Made by a program: the position numbers and the translations under genes. From Candidatus Obscuribacterales bacterium (GTDB lineage: Bacteria; Cyanobacteriota; Vampirovibrionia; Obscuribacterales; Obscuribacteraceae), in assembly GCA_031292355.1 (NCBI GenBank), contig JARLHI010000075.1:186001-250000 (forward strand): DNA of 64,000 bases, written 5' to 3'. The notes beneath the pieces were generated by a model that was not told the DNA's origin, did no database searches, and saw nothing but the letters and a program-made list of their open reading frames with translations. Of this stretch, positions 8,828 to 16,964 are shown one piece after another. Each line of letters begins with the position of its first letter. Position 1 is the first letter of the stretch.

Positions 8828-9292
8828 TTAAGCGGACGTTTTTGCGGCACCAACTATTCGTTCAAGTGCTTGTTCAACCATTTTGGGCGCCTTTTCACCA
8901 GCTTTAAAATCACGCATTTTATGTTCTTTGTCGAACACGTAGAATGCTGGCACATACTTATTTTCAAAAGCATCTGTGATCTCATGATAGTTATCGACAA
9001 CGCATGGTTGCGTGATTTCGTATTCTTTGATGTTTTCTTTGACTGTCTCGATGTTGGTATCACTTTCCATACGAGGCATGTGTACAGAGATCACTTGTAA
9101 GTCTTGACCTTTGAACTCATCCATCCATCGCTTGATGTCTGGCAGTGATTCTTTGCAAGTACCGCAACTGACAGCCCAGAAATGAACAAGCACCGGCTTT
9201 CCTTCCAGTTGCTCACTTGTGATCGGTTGCGAATTAAACCATTCGGTACCACCCTTGAAACCAGGCAGTGGACTATCCATTTTTAAGGGCAT
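8828..9292 (-). CDS. TlpA/ResA-type thioredoxin-like protein
   Basis: 154 aa. The thioredoxin-fold redox site is Cys43-Gly-Thr-Cys46 within VHFWAVSCGTCKESLP; the family more often has WCGPC. A cis-Pro region KYVPAFYVFDKE and a FKAG strand follow, as in the AhpC/TSA-TlpA superfamily. No signal peptide is visible, so unlike most TlpA/ResA proteins it is probably cytoplasmic or merely peripheral. The ATG at 9292 has a near-perfect Shine-Dalgarno (AGGAGG, 9298-9303), and a perfect hairpin sits just upstream. First gene of an operon with hemL. Likely a thiol-disulfide oxidoreductase; the partner is unknown, though a peroxiredoxin gene lies just upstream on the same strand. Confidence 0.88.
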   Translation of the reverse strand: MPLKMDSPLPGFKGGTEWFNSQPITSEQLEGKPVLVHFWAVSCGTCKESLPDIKRWMDEFKGQDLQVISVHMPRMESDTNIETVKENIKEYEITQPCVVDNYHEITDAFENKYVPAFYVFDKEHKMRDFKAGEKAPKMVEQALERIVGAAKTSA

Positions 9293-9305
9293 CGAGACCT
9301 CCTTT

Positions 9306-9326
9306 TAGCGAGTTGCTCGCTCGCTA
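9306..9326 (-). promoter_or_regulatory. Perfect 7-bp hairpin next to the Shine-Dalgarno of the thioredoxin-like gene
   Basis: On the minus strand TAGCGAG and CTCGCTA pair perfectly around a 7-base loop, ending 2-3 bases before AAGGAGG. In the mRNA it would sit beside the ribosome binding site. It lacks a U-run, so it is not a terminator. A role in translation or mRNA stability is inference. Confidence 0.45.
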
Positions 9327-9436
9327 GTCTTTGAGCTGCAAGCAGCCAGAACTGAGCTTATTCTAACGCTTTAGCAAGTGAATAAAGTGCTTTCTCTCCG
9401 ACTATTTCAAGAAGCAAAAGCAAAAAAACTGATTTC

Positions 9437-9476
9437 AATAAGAAAGAGGAGGCTGGCTCTATTGAGACAACCTCCT
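9437..9476 (-). terminator. Rho-independent terminator after peroxiredoxin
   Basis: On the minus strand AGGAGGTTG pairs with CAGCCTCCT (one G:T pair), then CTC with GAG around an AATA loop. The T-rich tail CTTTCTTATT follows. It lies about 55 bases after the peroxiredoxin stop. Confidence 0.85.
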
Positions 9477-9531
9477 GCTTTACTGAGATCTAGAGATCTT
9501 TGCTTACTGGTCGTTTTAGCGAATCAAGTAA

Positions 9532-10071
9532 TTAAACATTGAGTGGCTTCTGACCTGGCTTCCAATCGGCTCCGCAAAGTCCACCGGTTTTGATGGCTTC
9601 GAGAACGCGCAATGTTTCATCAACACTGCGACCGATGTTCAAGCTGTGAACTACTTGATACTGAAGAACGCCATCACCATCGATGATGAACAAACCGCGT
9701 AAAGCGATACCTTTATCTTCAATCAAAACACCGTAGTCGCGGCTAACATCTTTGGTGATATCAGAAGCGAGTACATAGTTGAGTGAACCAAGTCCGCCCT
9801 TGTCTTCAGCGGTGTTGATCCAGGCGCGGTGGCTGTATACGCTGTCAGTTGAGACGGCGAGAACTTCAGCGCCAGCTTTCTTCAAATCTTCGATTCTTGC
9901 GCTGAATGCCTTCAATTCGGTTGGGCAGACAAAGGTGAAATCCAAAGGATAGAAGAACATTACGAGGAACTTGCCCTTGTAATCTGACAAACGTACGTTT
10001 TGGCTCAGACTCTTCATGTCCTTGGTGGAGGGCATGTCGAATTCAGGAGCTCTTTTACCAACTTGCAACAT
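9532..10071 (-). CDS. 2-Cys peroxiredoxin (AhpC/Prx1 type)
   Basis: 179 aa. Reduces hydrogen peroxide and organic hydroperoxides with thiol electrons in the cytoplasm. The peroxidatic cysteine is C49 in DFTFVCPTE. The resolving cysteine is C166 in GGLCGADWKPG, so it is a typical 2-Cys enzyme that works as a dimer. Supporting motifs are FFYPLDFTF, VLAVSTDSVYSH, LASDITKDVSRDYGVL and RGLFIIDGDG. The ATG at 10071 follows a GGAG about 11 bases upstream. The gene has its own terminator at 9437-9476, so it is transcribed separately from the thioredoxin-like/hemL pair although it lies just upstream of it. Confidence 0.95.
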   Translation of the reverse strand: MLQVGKRAPEFDMPSTKDMKSLSQNVRLSDYKGKFLVMFFYPLDFTFVCPTELKAFSARIEDLKKAGAEVLAVSTDSVYSHRAWINTAEDKGGLGSLNYVLASDITKDVSRDYGVLIEDKGIALRGLFIIDGDGVLQYQVVHSLNIGRSVDETLRVLEAIKTGGLCGADWKPGQKPLNV

Positions 10072-10210
10072 AAAAGGTGATACTCCAACAACAGAAAGTG
10101 GGATTAGCTTTTAACAATGTTAGATCGGCGAATGGACAAAGTTAAAAGGCTTAATGGAATTTGCAGTTTTCAGATGCAATATGTCGTTGCAAAGCAGCGC
10201 AGTCAAGCGG

Positions 10211-10435
10211 CTACTTCCCTTTTTTCCCCTTCCCGGAAGCAGCTTCAGGCTTCAACACGACGGGATTGAGCGACTGCCAGTCAGCGACTTCACGTTGCAA
10301 GCTATTTTCAGACACATATTTAAGGATGAGAGGACTCATTGGATCCCACCCCAGACCAAGTAAATGGCGGAGGTGCTCGGCTGGTGTTGCCGAATTTTTG
10401 CTGCGTCCTAACTCGGAATCGTTTGTTTCACTCAT
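10211..10435 (-). CDS. Small hypothetical protein with basic C-terminal tail
   Basis: 74 aa, no family recognised. The N terminus is acidic and polar, a likely helix follows (TPAEHLRHLLGLGWDPM, then LILKYVSENSLQREVADW), and the end is a lysine/glycine tail (GKGKKGK). Amino-acid use looks like a real protein, whereas the overlapping plus-strand frames give Cys/Phe-rich nonsense. No close Shine-Dalgarno precedes the ATG at 10435. It lies about 140 bases upstream of the peroxiredoxin on the same strand. Confidence 0.5.
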   Translation of the reverse strand: MSETNDSELGRSKNSATPAEHLRHLLGLGWDPMSPLILKYVSENSLQREVADWQSLNPVVLKPEAASGKGKKGK

Positions 10436-10654
10436 GATGTCAGGCGGCTCTCTTGCAATGTGGCTTCAATCTAAAAATACTGGATTGCTTAAACTCAGTA
10501 ACAAATGTATCGCCTTCTCAGGGATGATAAACCGGCGCTTCTAACACTCTAAATCAGAGCCGAGCCCTGATTCTATGTGCAATTACGCTGATTACCAATA
10601 TTTAACAGTGCCCTGTGCCCGATAGCGACGTCAGGACATTAGGAAAACTTTGAT
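10436..10654. other. Intergenic stretch upstream of the rplU promoter
   Basis: With the promoter and leader that follow, this makes about 390 bases without a coding gene. I see no convincing ORF, terminator or repeat in 10436-10654. Confidence 0.5.
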
Positions 10655-10684
10655 TTGACCCATTACAATATATTTTGATAGTAT
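10655..10684 (+). promoter_or_regulatory. Sigma70-type promoter for rplU-rpmA
   Basis: TTGACC (10655-10660), an 18-base AT-rich spacer, then TAGTAT (10679-10684). It places the transcript start near 10691, about 137 bases before the rplU ATG. Confidence 0.65.
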
Positions 10685-10690
10685 GCTCAT

Positions 10691-10827
10691 TCCCCTGTGC
10701 CAGTCTTTGCACAGGACAAGCTTCGGGTCGTGACTCCTTCAGATTGAAGTCAAACCCAAGAGGCATAACGACTTGCCTGACAAAAAATTCAAAAAAAGTC
10801 CAAAAAGTAAATCGCTGGAGTTAGAAA
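10691..10827 (+). promoter_or_regulatory. Structured 5' leader of rplU (candidate L21 autoregulatory leader)
   Basis: Three stems follow one another. Stem 1 is CCTGTGC/GCACAGG, a perfect 7 bp (10694-10715). Stem 2 is a long interrupted stem, GGGT...ACCC, enclosing CTTCA/TGAAG (10725-10757). Stem 3 is AGGCA/TGCCT (10761-10778). An A-rich single strand and GGAG (10817-10820), 7 bases before the ATG, complete the leader. Ribosomal protein operons often carry such leaders that bind the encoded protein; that this one does so is inference. Confidence 0.5.
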
Positions 10828-11271
10828 ATGTTCGCCATAGTAGAAGCATGCGGTAGGCAGTATCAGTTGGAAGCAGGTCGCTTCGTCGATCTCGACTTAG
10901 CAGATGCATCAGCTGGAGACGCCTTCCAGTTCGACAAAGTTTTGATGCTCGTAGACGGAGCGAATTCGACTCTCGGCGTACCTTACGTTGAAGGTGCGAA
11001 AGTTACTGGACGAGTTCTCGCTCATATGAAAGCGAAGAAAATCATCGTTTATCACATGAAGCCCAAGAAAGGCACACGCAAAAAGCAGGGTCACAGAACC
11101 CACTACACTCGCGTCATCATCGACACAATCGAATTGAAAGACAAAGTGTTGGCTAAAGCTGAGCCCAAAGCAGAAAAGCAAGCAGCTCCTGAAAAGGCTG
11201 CTGAAAAGAAACCAGCTGCTGCTAAAAAGCCTGCTGCTGAAAAAGAAAAAGCAACCAAAGCAAAAAAATAA
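10828..11271 (+). CDS. rplU: 50S ribosomal protein bL21 with a Lys/Ala-rich tail
   Basis: 147 aa, about 40 longer than the usual bL21. Residues 1 to about 105 are the ribosomal domain: MFAIVEACGRQYQLEAGRF, VLMLVDG, VTGRVLAHMKAKKIIVYHMKPKKG and the rRNA-binding signature KKQGHRTHYTRVII. The remainder is a low-complexity tail of Lys, Ala, Glu and Pro (repeated EKAAEKKPAAAKK-like units). It probably projects from the ribosome or binds RNA non-specifically. The ATG has GGAG at a spacing of 7. It is followed after 86 bases by rpmA, as is standard. Identification is secure; the role of the tail is unknown. Confidence 0.97.
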   Translation: MFAIVEACGRQYQLEAGRFVDLDLADASAGDAFQFDKVLMLVDGANSTLGVPYVEGAKVTGRVLAHMKAKKIIVYHMKPKKGTRKKQGHRTHYTRVIIDTIELKDKVLAKAEPKAEKQAAPEKAAEKKPAAAKKPAAEKEKATKAKK

Positions 11272-11357
11272 AGTCGATCAACACGTACAAAACTGTATAG
11301 ATGAATATAGGTAATCGCTTTCGCGAAACCTATCAATGAACGAGGAGTCGGTTCGTC

Positions 11358-11609
11358 ATGGCACATAAGAAAGGCGCGGGTTCAACGCGCAACGGCAGAG
11401 ACAGTCAACCTAAACGTCTGGGCGTCAAGAAGTACGGCGGCGAAGCTGTAGTTCCAGGCAGCATCATCGTCCGTCAACGCGGCACCAAGATTCATCCTGG
11501 CACAAACGTTCTGCGTGGCAACGATGATTCCCTGTACGCAATTGCTGTCGGCATTGTCAAATTTGAAATGGCTCGCGGTCGCAAAGCTGTAAGCGTATAT
11601 CCTGCTTAA
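11358..11609 (+). CDS. rpmA: 50S ribosomal protein bL27
   Basis: 83 aa. The N terminus reads MAHKKGAGSTRNGRDS without the cleavable extension found in Firmicutes, so the conserved residues reach the peptidyl-transferase centre directly. The core matches bL27: RLGVKKYGGEAVVPGSIIVRQRGT, HPGTNV, RGNDDSLYAIAVG. GAGGAG lies upstream of the ATG. Second gene of the rplU-rpmA operon. Confidence 0.98.
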   Translation: MAHKKGAGSTRNGRDSQPKRLGVKKYGGEAVVPGSIIVRQRGTKIHPGTNVLRGNDDSLYAIAVGIVKFEMARGRKAVSVYPA

Positions 11610-11667
11610 CCAGCTGCTGCTGTCAGTTCAATTTCAATACACTTCTCTGAAATAAGAGCATCTTCGC

Positions 11668-13281
11668 TTGTCTAGCCATTCGCTAAAGCATGGTCCTCAA
11701 TCACTTAGTAAGCTGACCGAAGCCTTAAAGCAGGCCGGAAATCTAGTAAGTGAACCAGAGCAGTTTTTAAATAACGCACTTCCCAAAATCACGGACATTG
11801 CCTACGACTCCAGGCATGTCACTGAAGGAAGTGCGTTTTTTTGTATCCCTGGCGAAAAAACCAATGGCAATCAATTCATTGAAGCTGCGCTCAAAGCAGG
11901 AGCGTCTGCCATTTTCACCGAAGCAGCGCCTACTGCTGCACCGTCAGCCCAAACAACATTCGTTCTGGTCAAAAATGCGAGACTGGCACTAGCCCAGGCG
12001 GCATCAGCCTTTTATGACCACCCTAGTGAAAAAATGCGCCTTCTTGCAGTCACAGGCACGAATGGTAAAACCACCACGACGCATCTGCTTGAACACATTC
12101 TCGCTACGCATAAATTGCCGGTCGGCTTGATTGGCACACTTGGTGCGCGCACCAGCGTTCCATCCAATGGTGGTGCCAATGCCGGACAGTACATCGACAC
12201 AAAACATACCACTCCGCAGGCATCTGATTTGCAACGCATCTTATTTGAGATGCACGAAAGCGGTGTCACACATGTGGCAATGGAAGTATCAAGTCACGCA
12301 CTTGCCTTAGACCGTGTCGCTGCCTGTGATTTCGCCACGGCTGCTCTCACCAATTTGACTCAGGATCACCTGGACTTTCACAAGACGATGGAAAATTATT
12401 TCCTCGCCAAACAAATTCTTTTTACCGATTTAGGTAAATCCACTCAGAAAAACAAAACGGCAATTGTCAACGCCGACGACGAATACGCAAAACGATTTTT
12501 GGACAGTATCGACAAAGCCATCAAAGTCTGGACGTACGCCTGGAAAGCTCCAGCAGATGCCTACGTCATCTCGGCTTCATTTGATTTTAGCGGCACCAAA
12601 TTAGAACTAGTGACACCATCGGGACCACTATTTCTTGATCTCAAACTCAATGGTGTCTTCAACGTCTACAACGTGATGGCGGCGATTTTGATGGCGCTGG
12701 CCGAGGGTGTTCCTCTATCCACCTGCAAATCTGCCCTGGAAGCCTTCTCTGGCGTGGCAGGACGGTTCGAATCAGTGCTTGCGAACGCCACCACCACCGC
12801 CAGTGCGAGCAAGCATAAACAACCGCTCTGCCTGGTTGACTACGCGCATACTCCAGATGGTCTGGAAAACGTTCTCAAATCAGCGCGAGCTCTTGTTCCA
12901 GCTGATGGACAGCTGCTTGTGGTATTTGGCTGCGGCGGCGATCGCGACTCATCAAAACGCCCTCAAATGGGGCAAATTGCAGAAAATCTTGCTGATCAAC
13001 TCTTCGTTACGTCTGACAATCCGCGCTCGGAAGACCCGCAACAAATCATCGCCGACATTTTAGCTGGCATCAAAAGAATCAAAAGTGTTAAAGTCGATGT
13101 CGACCGAGCGGCAGCTATTGAAGAAGCCGTGCGCTCAGCAGGAGCCGAAGACGTCATCGTCATCGCCGGCAAAGGACACGAAACGTATCAAATTCTAGCC
13201 GACCGCACAATCGACTTTGACGACCGCGCCGTGGCAAGAGCCGCCCTTTCAAAGCATTTGAACAAGGTCAATTCACAGTAA
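11668..13281 (+). CDS. murE: UDP-N-acetylmuramoyl-tripeptide synthetase (DAP-adding)
   Basis: 537 aa. Adds the third amino acid to UDP-MurNAc-L-Ala-D-Glu in the cytoplasm. Domain 1 has ITDIAYDSRHVTEGSAFFC. The ATP loop is TGTNGKTTTTHLL near residues 128-140. Then come EVSSHALALDRV, the LTQDHLDFHKTMENY signature (often LTRDHLDFH), LVDYAHTPDGLENVL and the substrate motif SDNPRSEDP, whose DNPR form is typical of meso-diaminopimelate specificity. The end has IAGKGHETYQ. The TTG start at 11668 is preceded by AAGAG at a spacing of 9. It lies 58 bases after rpmA and is followed by a polysaccharide deacetylase, so an envelope cluster begins here. The peptidoglycan is therefore predicted to be DAP type. 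Confidence 0.95.
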   Translation: MSSHSLKHGPQSLSKLTEALKQAGNLVSEPEQFLNNALPKITDIAYDSRHVTEGSAFFCIPGEKTNGNQFIEAALKAGASAIFTEAAPTAAPSAQTTFVLVKNARLALAQAASAFYDHPSEKMRLLAVTGTNGKTTTTHLLEHILATHKLPVGLIGTLGARTSVPSNGGANAGQYIDTKHTTPQASDLQRILFEMHESGVTHVAMEVSSHALALDRVAACDFATAALTNLTQDHLDFHKTMENYFLAKQILFTDLGKSTQKNKTAIVNADDEYAKRFLDSIDKAIKVWTYAWKAPADAYVISASFDFSGTKLELVTPSGPLFLDLKLNGVFNVYNVMAAILMALAEGVPLSTCKSALEAFSGVAGRFESVLANATTTASASKHKQPLCLVDYAHTPDGLENVLKSARALVPADGQLLVVFGCGGDRDSSKRPQMGQIAENLADQLFVTSDNPRSEDPQQIIADILAGIKRIKSVKVDVDRAAAIEEAVRSAGAEDVIVIAGKGHETYQILADRTIDFDDRAVARAALSKHLNKVNSQ

Positions 13282-13309
13282 ATTCAGATTTTCTGGGTAT
13301 AACCAGACT

Positions 13310-14038
13310 ATGAATATCGCCGACGAAATTTCAATGTACAGAATGCACTGTTTGACAGGGCTCGGTCGCACCATGTTGCCGACAGGATTCTGGGGTGAAA
13401 GTTCCGACACCATCGGTAGTGCAAATCACCTCGGTGGCAAAAATCTCTTTTTAACTTTTGACGACGGTCCTAATCCCCACACGACAGCACAATTGCTTGA
13501 AGTGCTGGCCGAAGAAAATGTACAGGCAACCTTCTTTGTTATCGGTAGCGAAGTAGAAAGATATCCCGATCTGGTCGCCAAAATCGCTAACGGCGGCCAT
13601 ACACTCGGCAATCATTCTTTCAATCATAATTTTCTACCAGGGCTGCCAACTAAAATCATCGAAAATGAGATTCACCGCACAAACTCTATAATTGAAGATA
13701 TCAGCGGCATTCGCACAAAATTTTTCAGACCGCCCTATGGCATCATTGACCATCGCGGCGCTTTCTTTCTCAAAGAAGCGGCAATGACCATTGTTTACTG
13801 GGGCTGCGTTCCTGAAGACTGGCGCCAGGTTGGAAGTTCAGCCGTGACGAAACGCGTCTTACGCAAATTGGAAGCGGGCACGTTGATTGTTTTACACGAA
13901 GGCGCCGAAATTGCCGATCAAACCGTTGAATCCACCCGCGCCATTATCCATAGCGCCAAAGCCCAGGGCTACACCTTCAAGACTTTGGCCGAGGCTAGCA
14001 GTCCAATGTTTAACCAGATTTTGCCCGAGTCCTTCTAA
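13310..14038 (+). CDS. Polysaccharide deacetylase (NodB/CE4 family)
   Basis: 242 aa. Removes N-acetyl groups from a glycan such as peptidoglycan, chitin or an exopolysaccharide. CE4 motifs in order: the catalytic base and metal Asp in LFLTFDDGPNP; the metal-binding HxxxH in GNHSFNHNF; the RPPYG motif in KFFRPPYGII; the aromatic region VYWGCVPEDW; and IVLHEG near the end in place of the common LLHD. No clear signal peptide, so location is uncertain. The ATG at 13310 has no good Shine-Dalgarno; it begins 28 bases after murE and is probably co-transcribed. A promoter for the next gene lies inside its last codons. Confidence 0.9.
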   Translation: MNIADEISMYRMHCLTGLGRTMLPTGFWGESSDTIGSANHLGGKNLFLTFDDGPNPHTTAQLLEVLAEENVQATFFVIGSEVERYPDLVAKIANGGHTLGNHSFNHNFLPGLPTKIIENEIHRTNSIIEDISGIRTKFFRPPYGIIDHRGAFFLKEAAMTIVYWGCVPEDWRQVGSSAVTKRVLRKLEAGTLIVLHEGAEIADQTVESTRAIIHSAKAQGYTFKTLAEASSPMFNQILPESF

Positions 14039-14049
14039 AACCGTATAAT
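14021..14049 (+). promoter_or_regulatory. Sigma70-type promoter for the PlsC-like gene
   Basis: TTGCCC (14021-14026), a 17-base spacer, then a perfect TATAAT (14044-14049). It starts inside the end of the deacetylase gene and reads into the acyltransferase gene, with a start near 14056. Confidence 0.65.
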
Positions 14050-14134
14050 CTATGACAGTAGCCTCCAGCTCATCGTTGCACTGGTCGCTTGTCAGGCGTT
14101 CTGGTCAAAACTCGGCTCAGTTGGTCATCAATAA

Positions 14135-15394
14135 GTGCTCGATTTTCGTCCTCCCAAAGATAGCCCCCTGCTCATCAAGACTGTCAAAGTTGTGATGCCC
14201 TGGATGCTTAAAGTGAAAGCCGGCGGCACCGAGATTTTGCCTGCGCCAGGAGCACTCGAACGCTACAAAAAGGTCGCCCGGCAACGCGGCATTATGTGCC
14301 CCAATCATAGCAATCGTGTGGATCCAGCGGTCATGTTCACCTTCTCGATGATGGTGCACGAAGACTTCAATTATGTTGCTGCCCGCGAAACTTTCGACTG
14401 GGATTACGGCATCAACGGCTGGTTTTTGCAACATATGGGTGCTTATTCGGTAGTACGTGGTGCAGCCGATCGTGAGTCATTTAAAATGACCCGTAAAATC
14501 ATCGCCGAGGGAAAAAAGAAATTAGTACTCTTTCCAGAAGGCGAAATCTCCAGACAAAATGACACCCTTATGCCCTTAGAGTCTGGTGCCGCTCAATTAT
14601 CTTTCTGGGCAGTTGATGAACTACACAGATTAATCGGTGGCGACGTCGCCAATTTACCGCCGATTTATTTGACTCCGGTTGCGCTCAAATACACATTTAA
14701 AGGTGATGTAAGGCCGGCTATCGACCGCACTCTGTCGGCACTCGAACTGCGCTTAAACATCAAAAACACCAATTCCAATGAAGCTTTTTACGCACGTCTT
14801 CAAAAAATCGCCGGAGCATTGCTTGATACTTTAGAAGCTGAGTACACTCTCAAATCCACTGTCGGTGCCTCAATGAATGAGCGAGTCCAATCGCTGCGGC
14901 GACATATTTTGCAAAGCGTTTCTTCGCAATTACATGTAACACTGCCAGAGAACATCAAAGAAATCGAAGCTGTGCGCACTCTCCGTAATACCATGGATGA
15001 TTTTGTTTACATCGATGAAGGACCAATGTCTGAGTATCAAAAAAAAATTCACGACGAAAAATCGGCAATCGTCAAAAGCCTCTACAAAGATCTCGATCGT
15101 GTCGTCAATTTCATTGTCATTTACCAGGGTTATGTGCAGGAACAAAATACCCAGGAAAGATTTTCCGATGTTCTGGAGCGGATGGAATCAGAAATTATTG
15201 GCGGCGATCCATCAGTAAAAGGTGGTCGTCGTATCTATGTTGACATTGGAGAATCCATAGATGTTTGCGCCCGCTATGCCCAGTATAAAAAAGAAAAAAG
15301 ACTGGTTCTCAACGAAGTGACCGACGACGTGGCCAGGCAGATATCGCAGATGCTCGTCAAAATGGACTCCGTGCGCACGCCAGTCTTGATTTAA
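14135..15394 (+). CDS. PlsC-like glycerolipid acyltransferase with a long C-terminal extension
   Basis: 419 aa; typical PlsC enzymes have about 240. The N-terminal half shows the acyltransferase blocks: HxxxxD in CPNHSNRVDPAV, the substrate-binding GAYSVVRGAADRESF, LVLFPEGEIS, and a later Pro in IYLTPVALKY. This supports acyl transfer to a lysophospholipid or related acceptor. The final 200 residues are charged and mostly helical, with no family I recognise. No obvious membrane segment, so it is probably peripheral. A TAA directly precedes the GTG at 14135, which is therefore the most upstream start possible; Met20 is an alternative. It has its own promoter at 14021-14049. Confidence 0.8.
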   Translation: MLDFRPPKDSPLLIKTVKVVMPWMLKVKAGGTEILPAPGALERYKKVARQRGIMCPNHSNRVDPAVMFTFSMMVHEDFNYVAARETFDWDYGINGWFLQHMGAYSVVRGAADRESFKMTRKIIAEGKKKLVLFPEGEISRQNDTLMPLESGAAQLSFWAVDELHRLIGGDVANLPPIYLTPVALKYTFKGDVRPAIDRTLSALELRLNIKNTNSNEAFYARLQKIAGALLDTLEAEYTLKSTVGASMNERVQSLRRHILQSVSSQLHVTLPENIKEIEAVRTLRNTMDDFVYIDEGPMSEYQKKIHDEKSAIVKSLYKDLDRVVNFIVIYQGYVQEQNTQERFSDVLERMESEIIGGDPSVKGGRRIYVDIGESIDVCARYAQYKKEKRLVLNEVTDDVARQISQMLVKMDSVRTPVLI

Positions 15395-15536
15395 AGGCTG
15401 CTTAGATCTTTAACATTCGCCCATGATATATTGCATCTCTTAGCAAGTGCCTGTAATATGTACCCGTGCGGCAAAGCGCCGCTTCGATACTCAGTTAACG
15501 CTGTCTAAGCGAAAGAATGGAATTGAAACAGGGGCA

Positions 15537-16964
15537 ATGCAAAAGTTAGCGCTTGTCGGTCTAGGTGCGTCAGGTCTCTTCGCTCTCAAAGAGCTAGCTG
15601 GAGCCAATGTTGAAGTACACGTCTTCGACGTCGGTCCTTCTTATGACAAACGCTACGCCTGCCCAATAGACCAGGGTAAATTGACGGTTTGCCCACCAAA
15701 AGCCTGCAGTTATTGCGCTCCTGGACAATCGGCTGGAAGCTGGAATGATTTCAAAGTCATTCTGTCAGCGTCACCAGTGATTGGAGGTCGACTTTTCGAC
15801 CTGGTCGGTGAAAAAGAGTTGCAGCGCAATCTAGATATCGTGCGACAAACAATTTTGCATCATGCGCCAGTGGAAATCCCCGTCGTCAAGCCAAACGCTG
15901 AAGATCTTGAATGGATCAAAAAGAAAGCAACGCTAGCAGGCATGACATATCACTATCAGGAATTGCTGCATTGCGGCTCTGACAATGCCCCTGCCATCAA
16001 TACCAGCATCCTAAACGAAATCGTTGAAAAAGGTCCAAATATTCATTTCCACTGGGACACTAAAGTGCTCTCGGTAGCCCGTCGAGCGGAGCGTTTTGTC
16101 GTGCAATACGACCGGTACCGCAAGCCTGGTGAAGAGCAAGAAGATACCTTCGATATGTGCGTCATCTCGGTTGGCAGAGGCGGCGCTACCTGGCTGACGC
16201 AGCAAGAATTCTACAAAGCGCTAGACATTCATCCAGGACAAGTAGATATTGGTGTGCGCGTTGAGACCAGTTGCCACTTTACGGAAGAAGTAGACAGACG
16301 TTTTTACGAGCCCAAGCTCTATTACCGCAGCCGTCATTCAAATGACGTCGTGCGCAATTTCTGTTCTAATCCAAAGGGCTTTGTCACACCGGAAAATCAT
16401 CGAGATTACGTGCTCGTCAACGGTCACTCGAAGATGTATGAGAAGTCTGAGAACAATAACTTTGCTGTTCTGGTTTCAAAAACGTTCACGCGCCCCTTCA
16501 AAGATCCACAACTCTATTCTCAAACAATAGCCAAAATTGCAAACATGCTCGCTGGTGGCGGACCATTGATTCAGCGCCTGGGCGATTTACGCGCAGGAAG
16601 GCGCACCAAATCTCTCGCGAACAATCTCATCAAACCCACTCTGGAAGCTGAATGCGGAGACATAGCTCTGGCCTATCCGCACAGAATAGTTGAAAGCATC
16701 GTTGAATATTTGGATGCTCTCGACAAAATTTGTCCTGGTATCGCCAATGATGCCACCTTACTTTATGCACCAGAATGCAAAAGCTATCCAGATTCTATTT
16801 CGGTCAGCAAGAATATGGAAACGAATGTGCCGAATCTTTTCATCATTGGTGATTCAAGCAGCTGGACTCGCGGCGTTGGTCAAGCAGCGACAAGCGGCTT
16901 GCTCGTGGGCGCTGGCATCAAGCAAAAAGTGCACGACGACAAGCGCGTTCCACAATCTGTTTAG
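15537..16964 (+). CDS. FAD-dependent oxidoreductase (COG2509-like) with a cysteine cluster
   Basis: 475 aa from the ATG at 15537. I prefer this start because the FAD-binding strand LALVGLGASGLFALKEL begins right there. A GTG 30 codons upstream lies within a possible promoter (TTGCAT, 17 bases, TAATAT at 15431-15459). The family marks of uncharacterised flavoprotein dehydrogenases are present: VDIGVRVETS, VRNFCSNPKGFV and VNGHS. After the dinucleotide fold the protein has four closely spaced cysteines (C-x9-C-x4-C-x2-C, around LTVCPPKACSYCAPG), reminiscent of a metal or Fe-S site. C-terminal FAD contact NLFIIGDSSSWTRGVGQAATSG. Substrate unknown. Its TAG overlaps the TAA of the convergent TPR gene (shared TTAG). 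Confidence 0.8.
   Translation: MQKLALVGLGASGLFALKELAGANVEVHVFDVGPSYDKRYACPIDQGKLTVCPPKACSYCAPGQSAGSWNDFKVILSASPVIGGRLFDLVGEKELQRNLDIVRQTILHHAPVEIPVVKPNAEDLEWIKKKATLAGMTYHYQELLHCGSDNAPAINTSILNEIVEKGPNIHFHWDTKVLSVARRAERFVVQYDRYRKPGEEQEDTFDMCVISVGRGGATWLTQQEFYKALDIHPGQVDIGVRVETSCHFTEEVDRRFYEPKLYYRSRHSNDVVRNFCSNPKGFVTPENHRDYVLVNGHSKMYEKSENNNFAVLVSKTFTRPFKDPQLYSQTIAKIANMLAGGGPLIQRLGDLRAGRRTKSLANNLIKPTLEAECGDIALAYPHRIVESIVEYLDALDKICPGIANDATLLYAPECKSYPDSISVSKNMETNVPNLFIIGDSSSWTRGVGQAATSGLLVGAGIKQKVHDDKRVPQSV

Noticed and set aside
10154..10544. Plus-strand frames opposite the 74-aa hypothetical gene
   Set aside because: Composition is Cys/Phe/Ser-rich and there is no ribosome site. The minus-strand frame has a more protein-like composition.
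15447..15536. Upstream GTG start for the flavoprotein gene
   Set aside because: The extra 30 residues are basic and unlike the family, whose FAD strand begins the protein. A possible promoter overlaps the GTG.
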